Of a stretch of 64,000 bases of DNA, positions 1 to 8,208 are shown in pieces. Under the pieces are notes generated by a model that had not been told where the DNA came from, made no database searches, and saw nothing but the letters and a program-made list of their open reading frames with translations. Every line of letters starts with the position of its first letter. The stretch's first letter is position 1. The position numbers and the translations under genes are program-made. Source of the DNA: Mycoplasmatota bacterium (lineage in GTDB: Bacteria; Bacillota_I; Bacilli_A; RF39; UBA660); the NCBI GenBank assembly GCA_022774645.1, contig JALFKQ010000021.1, positions 1 through 64,000 of the forward strand. Direction: 5' to 3'.

Positions 1-105
1 ACAGATTTGCTCGGAAGTCTTTGTGATTTAACAAGCGGAAGCGGAGACAAAGGAACACCAGTAGTATTAATTCAAAGATACTTTACAAATTATAGTAATG
101 ATTAA
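1..105 (+). CDS. C-terminal end of an unidentified protein (partial)
   Basis: The window opens inside an open frame that reads 34 residues and stops with TAA, just before a strong terminator. The tail includes the stretch GDKGTPVVLIQRYF. I do not recognise the family from this fragment. It is the last gene of a leftward-cut transcription unit, and recX begins about 55 bases later behind its own possible -10 element. Confidence 0.55.
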   Translation, partial: TDLLGSLCDLTSGSGDKGTPVVLIQRYFTNYSND

Positions 106-106
106 G

Positions 107-128
107 AAACACTTAAAAAGTGTTTTTT
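107..128 (+). terminator. Rho-independent terminator
   Basis: An 8-bp perfect stem (107-114 with 118-125, 3-base loop) is followed by a T run. It ends the partial gene at the window edge and separates it from recX. Confidence 0.8.
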
Positions 129-159
129 ATTATGTTATAATTTTATGAAAGAGGTCATT

Positions 160-906
160 ATGAAAATAAATAAATTTAAAAAAGTAGGTAAAAACAAATA
201 TAAAATAATATTTGATAATACAGATTTAACATTATATGAAGATGTTATTCTTAAATATGATTTGCTAATTAAAAAAGATGTTGATTTAGATTTAATAGAT
301 AAAATAATAGAAGAAAATAAATATGAAGATGCATTTGAGTCATCAGTAAGTTATATAGAAATAAAAATGAGAAATAAAAAAGAAATAATAGATTATTTAA
401 GAAAAAAAGAATTTAATGAATCTCATATTAATTATGCTGTCGATAAATTAAATAAACTGAATTTACTTAATGAAAAAAGATATATAGAAGCATTTATAAA
501 TGATAAAGTTAATTTAACATTAGATGGACCATTTAAAATAAGAAAAGCTTTATTAGACTTTGATTTTAGTGAAAATGATATAGATAATTATTTAAATACT
601 TTTAATAGTGATATATGGGAATCTAAATTAAATAAAATAATAAATAAAAAGAAATCTCTTATGAAAAATAAAAGTTATACTATGTTTATTAATAAGCTAA
701 AATTAGATTTATATAATATGGGTTATGATAAATATATGATAGATAATTTACTTATGAATATAGAATATAGTTCTAATGCGATTGATAAAGAAATAGAAAA
801 AGCTAAAAAGAAGTTTAAAAATGATAAAAATAAAATAATATCTTCATTACTTAGAAAAGGATATAGTTACGAAGAAATTAATTCAAAATTAAAGGAATTA
901 CAATAA
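160..906 (+). CDS. recX: Regulatory protein RecX
   Basis: RecX binds RecA filaments and restrains or modulates their activity in recombination and SOS. The protein (248 aa) shows the repeated three-helix RecX modules, with typical wording such as RYIEAFINDKV and, near the end, ISSLLRKGYSYEEI. I chose the ATG at 160 because an AAGAGGT ribosome site sits 4-5 bases upstream; an in-frame ATG at 145 precedes that site and is less likely. Length fits the longer Gram-positive RecX forms. No recA is present nearby. Family assignment is firm; activity is inferred. Confidence 0.85.
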   Translation: MKINKFKKVGKNKYKIIFDNTDLTLYEDVILKYDLLIKKDVDLDLIDKIIEENKYEDAFESSVSYIEIKMRNKKEIIDYLRKKEFNESHINYAVDKLNKLNLLNEKRYIEAFINDKVNLTLDGPFKIRKALLDFDFSENDIDNYLNTFNSDIWESKLNKIINKKKSLMKNKSYTMFINKLKLDLYNMGYDKYMIDNLLMNIEYSSNAIDKEIEKAKKKFKNDKNKIISSLLRKGYSYEEINSKLKELQ

Positions 907-916
907 TGTAATTCCT
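893..916. terminator. Bidirectional hairpin between convergent genes
   Basis: A perfect 9-bp inverted repeat (893-901 with 908-916, 6-base loop) contains the recX stop codon in its loop and touches the stop codon of the convergent deacetylase gene. T runs are weak on both sides, so termination efficiency is uncertain. Confidence 0.6.
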
Positions 917-2363
917 ATTTTATACTGTTTATAAATTGATTAAGAGTAGTTCCTTTACTAACTCTAACTCTTGGAAGCTTATATTTATTTGCTCCTTTTT
1001 TAACTTTTCCAGAATTTATAGTAAATGCCATTTTAAATCCAGAATCTTTAAGTGCTTTAATAAAGTCATCACTATAATGCCCAAATGGATAAGCAAACAC
1101 AGTAGTGTTATTATTAAGTTTATTTTTAGATGTAACTAAATCATTATATATACTTTTATATGTTTCGCACATTGCTTTACCATCCCATTTTGATTTAGTA
1201 CAACTTCTAACATGCAAACTATCTGTATGAGATTCCATAAGTAGATAATCTTTATTCATATATTTTTTCCATGGTTCTTTATTAGTAATTACAAAAGATG
1301 TTATAGGTACTTTATATTTAAGAGTAATAGGGTAAGCTATTTCATAAAAAGAAACTTTTCCATCATCATCAGTAAGTATAATAGATTTTTCAGGTAAATC
1401 TATCTTTTTATCGATGTAATCATTTAGTTCTTTCCATGTTGCAAAATAATAATTATTATCAACTAAATATTTAATTTGTTTTTCAAAATTAGTTTTAGAA
1501 ATATAATTATGATTATTAGGTTTTTTAGATATATCTTCATTTTTAGTATCATCATAAAACCAGTGATACATCATAACAGGAATACCTTTAGTATTCTTTT
1601 TTTGTACATTAATAGTAGTTTCAAGAATAGTTTCATTATCACTACTATCTTTAACTTTATATGCTACTTTATATAAACCAACTTTTTTAGTATTAACAGT
1701 CCCTTCAACTGTAACTTTATCAGTAATATCACCATCATAATTATCATTAGCAGTAAAATCATATAAATTAATATTTTTATTAAGTATTACATAACTATTA
1801 ATATTTCTATTTAATTTTATAATAGGCTTTTCAGTATCCTTAACGATAACATTTCTTTTAATAGTAGTTTCATTATTACTACTATCTATAACTTTATAAA
1901 TCACTTCATAGTTACCAAGTTTAGTATTATCTATATTGTTTTGAATAGTAACTTTATCAGTAATATCACCATCATAATTATCAGTAGCAGTATAACCATC
2001 TTCTTTATATTCTTCTTTATAATTAATAATTATTTCCTTGTCACCTTTAAGAGTAATAATAGGTTTTTTATCATCAACAACATGAACTTTAACTTTCTTT
2101 TTAGAGTTAATTGCATATTTTTCATGACTTTCAAATGTCACTTCATAATCTCCAAGTTTGTTAAGATTGACATTTGAATTATTAGTAAGTTCTATATCTT
2201 TATTTCTTAATTTACCTTTTTTAGAATTAAAATCATAATTACTATTGATTTCAATTGTAATATCATCAATATTAATTCTAGTAATAAATAAATATTTAAT
2301 TCCTGAAGTCAAGATAACGATAGTAATAATAGATATAAAAATATATATAATTTTATTTTTCAT
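915..2363 (-). CDS. Membrane-anchored polysaccharide deacetylase with Ig-like (DUF5011-type) repeats
   Basis: Cell-surface enzyme (482 aa) of the NodB/polysaccharide deacetylase family, which removes acetyl groups from peptidoglycan or other amino-sugar polymers. An N-terminal membrane segment (about residues 5-24) is followed by two clear DUF5011-like Ig modules, each with TDNYDGDITDKV-type wording (xDNYDGDITDKV), and a more diverged one before them. The C-terminal NodB domain has the metal-site wording TDDDG, an HxxxxH motif (HTDSLH) and AYPFG. The start at 2363 is preceded by AAGGTGA; an in-frame upstream extension lacks a ribosome site. Substrate cannot be told from sequence. Confidence 0.85.
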   Translation of the reverse strand: MKNKIIYIFISIITIVILTSGIKYLFITRINIDDITIEINSNYDFNSKKGKLRNKDIELTNNSNVNLNKLGDYEVTFESHEKYAINSKKKVKVHVVDDKKPIITLKGDKEIIINYKEEYKEDGYTATDNYDGDITDKVTIQNNIDNTKLGNYEVIYKVIDSSNNETTIKRNVIVKDTEKPIIKLNRNINSYVILNKNINLYDFTANDNYDGDITDKVTVEGTVNTKKVGLYKVAYKVKDSSDNETILETTINVQKKNTKGIPVMMYHWFYDDTKNEDISKKPNNHNYISKTNFEKQIKYLVDNNYYFATWKELNDYIDKKIDLPEKSIILTDDDGKVSFYEIAYPITLKYKVPITSFVITNKEPWKKYMNKDYLLMESHTDSLHVRSCTKSKWDGKAMCETYKSIYNDLVTSKNKLNNNTTVFAYPFGHYSDDFIKALKDSGFKMAFTINSGKVKKGANKYKLPRVRVSKGTTLNQFINSIK

Positions 2364-2401
2364 ACTTTTCACCTTAATTAATTTTATCACAAAAAGCGTA
2401 T

Positions 2402-2433
2402 AAAAAAACATTGAATTTATTAAATTCAATGTT
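2402..2433 (-). terminator. Terminator of prsA
   Basis: A 12-bp perfect stem (2407-2418 with 2422-2433, 3-base loop) is followed on the minus strand by seven T residues. It lies just after the prsA stop codon and upstream of the deacetylase gene. Confidence 0.85.
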
Positions 2434-2440
2434 TAATTTA

Positions 2441-3421
2441 CTATTTACTTGAAGCACTTTGATTAGCTTGTCTATTTACTAATGTTTCAAAATCTTTGCT
2501 TAAGTCAGTATCTAATATCTTCATTTCATTTTTTTCTCTTAATGCTTTTAATGCTTTAATAGAGAATCCAGATTCTTTAGCAATTTCGCTACCAATAGTA
2601 GTTCTGATTTTTTTAGTAAGTTCATCATTTAATTCTGGCTTTTTATCCTGTGATTTTCTATATAAAATATGATAACCATCACTTGCCTTAACTGGTGAAG
2701 TAGAGTAGCTTCCATCTTTTAAACTAACAAGAGCACTAAATACTTCTTTTCCTACTGAATCAGTATTTACTTTTCCTAAACTACCACCATTAGAACTTGA
2801 ATTTTGATCTTTAGAATATTTTTTAGCTAATGTAGCAAAATCTTCACCTTTTTTAAGTTTATTAATAACTTCCTTAGCTGTATCATAAGCTTTTTGTTCA
2901 GCTTCCTTCTTTTCAGCATCAGTTGCATCTTTTTTAGTATCAACTGTAATTAATATTTGGCTAGCTTCGATATCACCATAAGTTTCATTTTCATAATATT
3001 CTTTAATTTGTTTATCACTTACAGTTTCTTTAGCATAATCTTCTATCCATAAGTTTCTTTTGTAAGTTAGAGAAAGATAATTTCTAAAAGCAGCTTCATT
3101 AGCCATACCATAATAATAATTTAAATATAAATCAAAATCAGCATTCATTTTTTTAGCAGTATTTTTAGTAGTTTTAACAGTTTGATTTACATAAGCTTTT
3201 TCATCATTATCAGTTTTATATAATTTTTCAAGTAAATGCATATCTATAAGATTCATTAACTTTTCAGCACCATATGTTTCCTTTAATTCTTGATATAACT
3301 CATCACTACTAATTCCGCCTTCCTTAAAAGTTACTAAGGCATTTTCTCCATTTGTAAGTTTTACATCTTTACATCCTGCAAGTAAAAATAAACTTAAAAG
3401 TAATAAAAATGTTTTTTTCAT
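2441..3421 (-). CDS. prsA: PrsA-like foldase lipoprotein (parvulin-type peptidyl-prolyl isomerase)
   Basis: Extracellular lipoprotein (326 aa) that helps secreted proteins fold after Sec export. The N-terminus is a lipoprotein signal with the lipobox LAGC. An alpha-helical SurA/PrsA-type N-region comes first. A parvulin domain follows (about residues 145-250), with ASQILI, the DFATLAKKYSKD segment, GGSLG and GYHILY. The start has an AGGAGG site on the minus strand. It is monocistronic, with its own promoter and terminator. Clients are unknown; the many predicted secreted proteins in this window are plausible ones. Confidence 0.9.
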   Translation of the reverse strand: MKKTFLLLLSLFLLAGCKDVKLTNGENALVTFKEGGISSDELYQELKETYGAEKLMNLIDMHLLEKLYKTDNDEKAYVNQTVKTTKNTAKKMNADFDLYLNYYYGMANEAAFRNYLSLTYKRNLWIEDYAKETVSDKQIKEYYENETYGDIEASQILITVDTKKDATDAEKKEAEQKAYDTAKEVINKLKKGEDFATLAKKYSKDQNSSSNGGSLGKVNTDSVGKEVFSALVSLKDGSYSTSPVKASDGYHILYRKSQDKKPELNDELTKKIRTTIGSEIAKESGFSIKALKALREKNEMKILDTDLSKDFETLVNRQANQSASSK

Positions 3422-3447
3422 TAACTTATAACCTCCTAACTCTTAAT

Positions 3448-3476
3448 ATAATAGCAAAAATACTAATAAAATACAA
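3448..3476 (-). promoter_or_regulatory. Promoter of prsA
   Basis: On the minus strand, TTGTAT (3476-3471) and TATTAT (3453-3448) are separated by 17 bases and lie about 27 bases upstream of the prsA start. Confidence 0.6.
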
Positions 3477-3548
3477 GTAATTATCATACACAAAAAAAGT
3501 GGAATAACATACTATAAAAGTGTAAAGATAAAAAGGAGGAATGTTTTT

Positions 3549-3659
3549 ATGAACACAGGTTGTGGATGTGGATGCGGTAAAGGAAACGGTATTTCAGGAG
3601 CAGCATTTGCCTTAGTTCTATTTATTTTACTAGTAATCATACTAGGTGCTTTTATCTAG
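3549..3659 (+). CDS. Cys/Gly-rich single-span mini-protein (YjcZ-like)
   Basis: A 36-residue frame starts after a perfect AAGGAGGA site. It reads as a short Cys-Gly head (CGCGCGKGNG) followed by one hydrophobic span rich in Leu, Ile and Val. This architecture resembles the YjcZ/YtzI-like sporulation mini-proteins of Bacilli, many of which are coat- or membrane-associated. Function here is unknown. The second mini-gene follows 18 bases later and shares the same layout, so the two probably form one transcription unit. Confidence 0.65.
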   Translation: MNTGCGCGCGKGNGISGAAFALVLFILLVIILGAFI

Positions 3660-3677
3660 TATAAGGAGGTGAATTGT

Positions 3678-3782
3678 ATGTTTTGTGGTAACCCATGTAA
3701 TCAAGGTTGCAATATATTCTTCATAATATTAATCTTATTTATACTTTTAGCAATAATCTTCGGTTCTTGCGGAAATTGGTAA
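3678..3782 (+). CDS. Second Cys-containing single-span mini-protein
   Basis: A 34-residue frame is preceded by a near-perfect AAGGAGGTGA site. The head has three Cys residues (MFCGNPCNQGC), the middle is a hydrophobic helix, and the tail has a fourth Cys (SCGNW). It looks like a diverged tandem copy of the mini-gene just upstream. It may be a membrane or spore-surface micro-protein; that is inference from composition only. Confidence 0.6.
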   Translation: MFCGNPCNQGCNIFFIILILFILLAIIFGSCGNW

Positions 3783-3802
3783 GATAAGAAATATTTTTAT
3801 AA

Positions 3803-3836
3803 AAAGAATATTGATTAAATTCAATATTCTTTTTTA
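3803..3836 (+). terminator. Terminator after the mini-protein pair
   Basis: A 12-bp perfect stem (3803-3814 with 3821-3832, 6-base loop) runs into a T tract. Confidence 0.85.
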
Positions 3837-3903
3837 ATATGAAAAAATTCTTTTTTTTTACATACAAAAATGGTATTATATTAGTTAAGAAGAAGGGATA
3901 TAT

Positions 3904-5178
3904 ATGATAGATATTAAACTTATAAGAGAAAATAAAGACTTAGTAAAAGAAAATATTAAGAAAAAATTTCAAGATGAAAAATTACCTCTTGTAGATGAAG
4001 TATATGAATTAGATAGTGAATATAGAGCTGCAAGAGTAAAAGCAGATACACTAAGAGGAGATAAAAATAAGATAAGTTCTGAAATAGGTGAACTTATGAG
4101 AAATAAACAAATTGATGAAGCAAATAAATTAAAAGAAAAAGTTTCATCAATGCAAAGTGAAATAGAAAGTTTAGAAGTAAAAGAAACAGAATTATCAGAA
4201 AAAATAAATAAAATTATGATGGTAATTCCTAATATTATAGATGAGTCTGTACCAATTGGAAAAGATGATAAGGAAAATGTTGAAATAGAAAAGTTTGGTG
4301 AACCAGTTATTCCTGAATATGAGATTCCATATCATGCTGATATTTTAGAATCTAAAAATGGGCTTGATAAAGAAGCATCTGGTAGAACTAGTGGAAATGG
4401 ATTCTATTATTTAATGGGAGATGCTGCTAGACTTAGTTCAGCAATGTTATCTTACGCAAGAGATTTTATGATAGATAAAGGATTTACATATTGTATACCA
4501 CCATTTATGATTAGAAGTAGTGTAGTAAATGGAGTTATGTCATTTTCTGAAATGGATGCTATGATGTACAAAATAGAGGGCGAAGATTTGTATTTAATCG
4601 GTACAAGTGAACACTCTATGATTGGTAAATTTAAAGGTGAAATGATTAAAGAAGATAGTTTACCAATTACAATGACATCATATAGTCCTTGCTTTAGAAA
4701 AGAAGTCGGTGCTCACGGTATAGAAGAAAGAGGAATATATAGAGTACATCAATTTGAAAAACAAGAAATGATAGTATTATGTCGTCCAGAAGAATCAATG
4801 GATTGGTACAATAAAATGTGGAGTTACACAGTCGAATTATTTAGAAGTTTAGATATACCAGTTAGAACATTAGAATGTTGTAGTGGAGACTTAGCTGACT
4901 TAAAAGTTAAATCATGTGATATTGAAGCATGGAGTCCAAGACAACAAAAATACTTTGAAGTAGGTAGTTGTTCAACACTTGGAGATGCACAAGCAAGAAG
5001 ACTTGGAATTAGAGTAAAAGGAGAAAATGGAAACTATTATCCTCATACTTTAAATAATACAGTTTTAGCATCTACAAGAGCCTTAATAGCATTACTAGAA
5101 AATAATTATAATGAAGATGGAACTGTAACTATACCAAAAGTTTTAAGACCATATATGGGTGGAAAAGAAAAAATATAA
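3904..5178 (+). CDS. serS: Seryl-tRNA synthetase
   Basis: Charges tRNA-Ser (and the tRNA-Sec precursor where present) with serine. The 424-residue protein has the long N-terminal antiparallel coiled-coil arm (about residues 25-110), then the class II catalytic core. The core carries TSEHSM, the motif 2 region (SPCFRKEVGAHG...RGIYRVHQFEKQEM) and motif 3 (NNTVLASTRALIALLEN). Length matches the bacterial family. The start has a GAAGGG site. No T-box precedes it, unlike valS and one of the proS genes here. Confidence 0.95.
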   Translation: MIDIKLIRENKDLVKENIKKKFQDEKLPLVDEVYELDSEYRAARVKADTLRGDKNKISSEIGELMRNKQIDEANKLKEKVSSMQSEIESLEVKETELSEKINKIMMVIPNIIDESVPIGKDDKENVEIEKFGEPVIPEYEIPYHADILESKNGLDKEASGRTSGNGFYYLMGDAARLSSAMLSYARDFMIDKGFTYCIPPFMIRSSVVNGVMSFSEMDAMMYKIEGEDLYLIGTSEHSMIGKFKGEMIKEDSLPITMTSYSPCFRKEVGAHGIEERGIYRVHQFEKQEMIVLCRPEESMDWYNKMWSYTVELFRSLDIPVRTLECCSGDLADLKVKSCDIEAWSPRQQKYFEVGSCSTLGDAQARRLGIRVKGENGNYYPHTLNNTVLASTRALIALLENNYNEDGTVTIPKVLRPYMGGKEKI

Positions 5179-5201
5179 TTTACTCATCAGGGAGTTTTAA
5201 A

Positions 5202-6329
5202 ATGCAATCAAATCAAGATAGATTAATTAGTGATTTAAAAAAATTAAAAGAGTATTATAAAAAACATCAAAAACAGTCAGATATAACATTTGATTATATT
5301 GGATTTTATGTACTTGATAAACTAGCTATCGATCTACTTGGTTTTTCTTTTGAACCATTTTCAGTATTTGAAGATCCAAATGAAATACAAAGCTTATTTG
5401 AAAAAATGTCTTGCCAAGAAATAAATAGTTTCAATACTTTTATGAGAGATAATTATGAAGATTTATTTGCATTATTTAATAAATTAAATAAATATTTAAT
5501 CAAAATAGATTATCCAACACTTCCATTTTATAAACTTATAAATGGATATAGTGAAAAAGATTTTACAGATATATTATTATCATTTTTTAGTAGATATGGA
5601 AACGATATGTATAAATTGGTAAAAAAATATATGGATGAGGATAGAATAGTGATGAGTTATAACCATAAAATAGGCGAAGAAAATTCTACTGCAATGCATA
5701 TAGGTAGTAAAAAACTTAAAAGTGGATATATAATAATGCAACATAGAAGGTATAATGATTTATCCCTTTCATCTTTAGTTCATGAACTAGGACATGCATA
5801 TGATAGAGAATCATTCATATATCCTCAACAAAAGAAATTAAGAGAATTTGAAGATTATTTTATAGAAGTGCCATCCTCATATTTTGAGCTAGAATTTTAT
5901 GATTATTTAATAGAACAAGGAATACATGTAGATGGAGCAAATATACTTAAAAATGATAGATATACATATATGGATGATGCTTTTCCAGCAGTATGCTCAA
6001 CAGATAAATCTTTTTTTGAACAAAGGGAACCATCAATAATATTGAATATTGAAAATTATGAAGCAAGAAGTAAAGTTAGAAAAGAAATAATATATGGTAT
6101 CGGAATCTATACGGCTTTACATTTACAATATTTAAGAGAAAATATGAGTTATAAAGAATTTATGAAATTGTTTTACGATTTTATTTCATTAAGAAAAGAA
6201 AGAACATTACAATCATCCATAGAAGGTTTAGGGATAAATTATGAAGACTTTATAAATGGTACGATAGCATATCCTAAGATAGAAGAATCATCATTATCAT
6301 TAAAAAGAAGATTCAAAATATATGAATAA
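5202..6329 (+). CDS. M3-family (oligoendopeptidase-like) zinc metallopeptidase, short form
   Basis: Likely cytoplasmic peptidase. It has the zinc motif HELGH (in SSLVHELGHAYD) and, about 30 residues later, EVPSSYFELEF, matching the third-ligand Glu region of M3/oligoendopeptidase F proteins. At 375 aa it is much shorter than the usual 560-600 aa, and much of the N-terminal domain is missing. It starts 23 bases after serS behind an AGGGAG-type site, so co-transcription is plausible. Substrate is unknown. Confidence 0.75.
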   Translation: MQSNQDRLISDLKKLKEYYKKHQKQSDITFDYIGFYVLDKLAIDLLGFSFEPFSVFEDPNEIQSLFEKMSCQEINSFNTFMRDNYEDLFALFNKLNKYLIKIDYPTLPFYKLINGYSEKDFTDILLSFFSRYGNDMYKLVKKYMDEDRIVMSYNHKIGEENSTAMHIGSKKLKSGYIIMQHRRYNDLSLSSLVHELGHAYDRESFIYPQQKKLREFEDYFIEVPSSYFELEFYDYLIEQGIHVDGANILKNDRYTYMDDAFPAVCSTDKSFFEQREPSIILNIENYEARSKVRKEIIYGIGIYTALHLQYLRENMSYKEFMKLFYDFISLRKERTLQSSIEGLGINYEDFINGTIAYPKIEESSLSLKRRFKIYE

Positions 6330-6357
6330 ATAATTAATAACCATTATATATTTTAAT

Positions 6358-7155
6358 ATGAAAAAATATTTAAAAAATATAATAGTTATTTTTTTTGTAT
6401 TATTTAGTTTTTATTATACAGATAAAGTAATAGAAATATCTAAGTATAATGACACAATTTTAGTATCAATAAATGATTATGCTAAAAAAACAGATTATGA
6501 ATGTAGAGAAGGAAATATTAATGAATTTGGTATAGTTCTTGGTCTTAGTGGAATAAAAGTTGATAAAAACAAAAGTTATTCAAATATGAAAGGAATAGGT
6601 TTTAAAAAAGAACTAATTGAATATAAAGAAAATAAATGCATATTGAATAAAGAAAATAATAAAGATAAATACATAATAAAAGGTAATGATTATAAAAAGA
6701 ATGTAAGTTTAGTTATAAATGTTGATAATATTAAATATTATAAAAGTATGATACAAGTAGCTCAAAATAAAGGTATTGAATTAAATTTATTATTTAATTA
6801 TAACAACTTAGTTAATGAAATAGATAATATAACAAATCACAGTAATATTTTATTTAAAGGTAATAATAAAGAAGAATTAAATAATTTTATTAAAATATTA
6901 CATAATGAATTTTATTGTGTTAAAACAGATAATTATGACATAAAAGATATATGTTATAAGAAAAATTTAAATAGTATAAATATGGTATTTGCAATAAAAG
7001 AAAATCTTCTTAATAATGTGAAAAGTAATATACAAAATGGTACAATATTTTTCATAAATGAAAATAATAAAAACTTAACAGAATTAAGTTCAACAATAAA
7101 TTATATAAAAAGTAAAGGATATAATATAGTATCTATAAATGAACTATTAAACTAA
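6358..7155 (+). CDS. Membrane-anchored NodB-fold protein lacking catalytic residues
   Basis: A 265-residue protein with an N-terminal signal-anchor (about residues 4-22). The C-terminal half ends like a polysaccharide deacetylase (ELSSTINYIKSKGYNIVSINELL). Where the family has its T(F)DDG metal motif, this protein reads SLVINVDN, and no HxxxxH pair is visible, so it is probably not an active deacetylase. The middle has several Cys residues. It follows the peptidase gene by 28 bases and precedes another apparently inactive enzyme. Family assignment rests on the C-terminal pattern only. Confidence 0.55.
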   Translation: MKKYLKNIIVIFFVLFSFYYTDKVIEISKYNDTILVSINDYAKKTDYECREGNINEFGIVLGLSGIKVDKNKSYSNMKGIGFKKELIEYKENKCILNKENNKDKYIIKGNDYKKNVSLVINVDNIKYYKSMIQVAQNKGIELNLLFNYNNLVNEIDNITNHSNILFKGNNKEELNNFIKILHNEFYCVKTDNYDIKDICYKKNLNSINMVFAIKENLLNNVKSNIQNGTIFFINENNKNLTELSSTINYIKSKGYNIVSINELLN

Positions 7156-7212
7156 TTATTGCTATTTAACATAAAAAACTATATAATAAGGTTGAAAAAA
7201 GGACGAAGTAGT

Positions 7213-8208
7213 ATGAAAAAAGCAGTAAAAAAATTCTTTGATAACCTAAAAAAAGATTTAAAAAATTTAGATAAAACTATTAGAAGAATTACAAAAAGAA
7301 GTAAGAAATCATATTTAAATATTTTAATCGATATTTATACTTGCTATATAAAATATAGTATTACTTTTGATGAGTATGAAAAACTAAAGTTTGAAACTGT
7401 TAAAAAAGATAAAAGAGATACATTTGTTGGTAAGATTAGAAAAGAATATATAAACAAACATTTAATAGATAAACATGCATTAAGTTTATTAAATAATAAA
7501 ACTAAATTTAACATTAAATTTGATAAATATTTAAATAGAGAAATTATAAATATAAAAGATATAAGCTACAAAGAATATGAAGATTTTGTAAAAGATAAAA
7601 AAGAAATTACATGTAGATGTGAATCACCAGATGAAGAAAGAACTATGATGTTTAATTTAAAGGATTATAGAAGTCCAGCATTCATATTAGATAAAATAAA
7701 TAGTAATAAACTTTATTATATGGAAGCAACTCATAAACAAAATAAAGTATTAGATAAAATAAATAAAAATAATTTAACTGTTATAAGTATAGTAACAGTA
7801 TATAGAAAAGATACGATTGATATATTATATGCAGAAATAAAGATGTTTCTAAAAGATAAAACTATAAGTAGCAAAATTGATATAAAAACAGGAAAAGCAA
7901 CATATGATTTCATAGATGAAAAAGAAAATGCATATGAGACACATCCAGAAACAAATGAAAAGTTAAATGGTATTGAAATACCATTATTTGATAAAATTAT
8001 TAATTCTGCTAAAACATGTGCATTAGCACTTGACGAAATAAAAGAAATACAATGGAATTTTACAATATCAAATACAATGGTATATTTAGTAAGCGCTAGT
8101 TTATGGAAAGATTATATAGATGCACAATTACCAAATTATTTAAAAAATGGTATAAGTTTTATGCCATATTATAGAAAAGTTATAAATGAAAAGAGAAAGA
8201 TTAAATAG
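7213..8208 (+). CDS. Degenerate sugar-transfer-associated ATP-grasp protein
   Basis: A 331-residue protein whose layout follows the ATPgrasp_ST family, often found in surface-polysaccharide loci. Matches are the basic N-terminal helices, a DIYTCYIKYSITFDEYEK region, NKTKFNIKFDKYLNR, and the C-terminal THPETNEKLNGIEIPLFD...IQWNFTIS. The usual glycine-rich ATP loop (KPxxGxxGkG) is replaced by TCRCESPDEERTM, and the final WDxxxT...EgN site is altered, so catalysis is doubtful. I start at 7213 (AAAAGGA upstream) rather than a TTG at 7159. It overlaps the convergent polymerase gene by 8 bases. Confidence 0.6.
   Translation: MKKAVKKFFDNLKKDLKNLDKTIRRITKRSKKSYLNILIDIYTCYIKYSITFDEYEKLKFETVKKDKRDTFVGKIRKEYINKHLIDKHALSLLNNKTKFNIKFDKYLNREIINIKDISYKEYEDFVKDKKEITCRCESPDEERTMMFNLKDYRSPAFILDKINSNKLYYMEATHKQNKVLDKINKNNLTVISIVTVYRKDTIDILYAEIKMFLKDKTISSKIDIKTGKATYDFIDEKENAYETHPETNEKLNGIEIPLFDKIINSAKTCALALDEIKEIQWNFTISNTMVYLVSASLWKDYIDAQLPNYLKNGISFMPYYRKVINEKRKIK

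Noticed and set aside
7159-7212. TTG start extending the ATP-grasp-like protein by 18 residues
   Set aside because: No ribosome site in front of the TTG. The ATG at 7213 has AAAAGGA at suitable spacing and starts a typical basic N-terminus.
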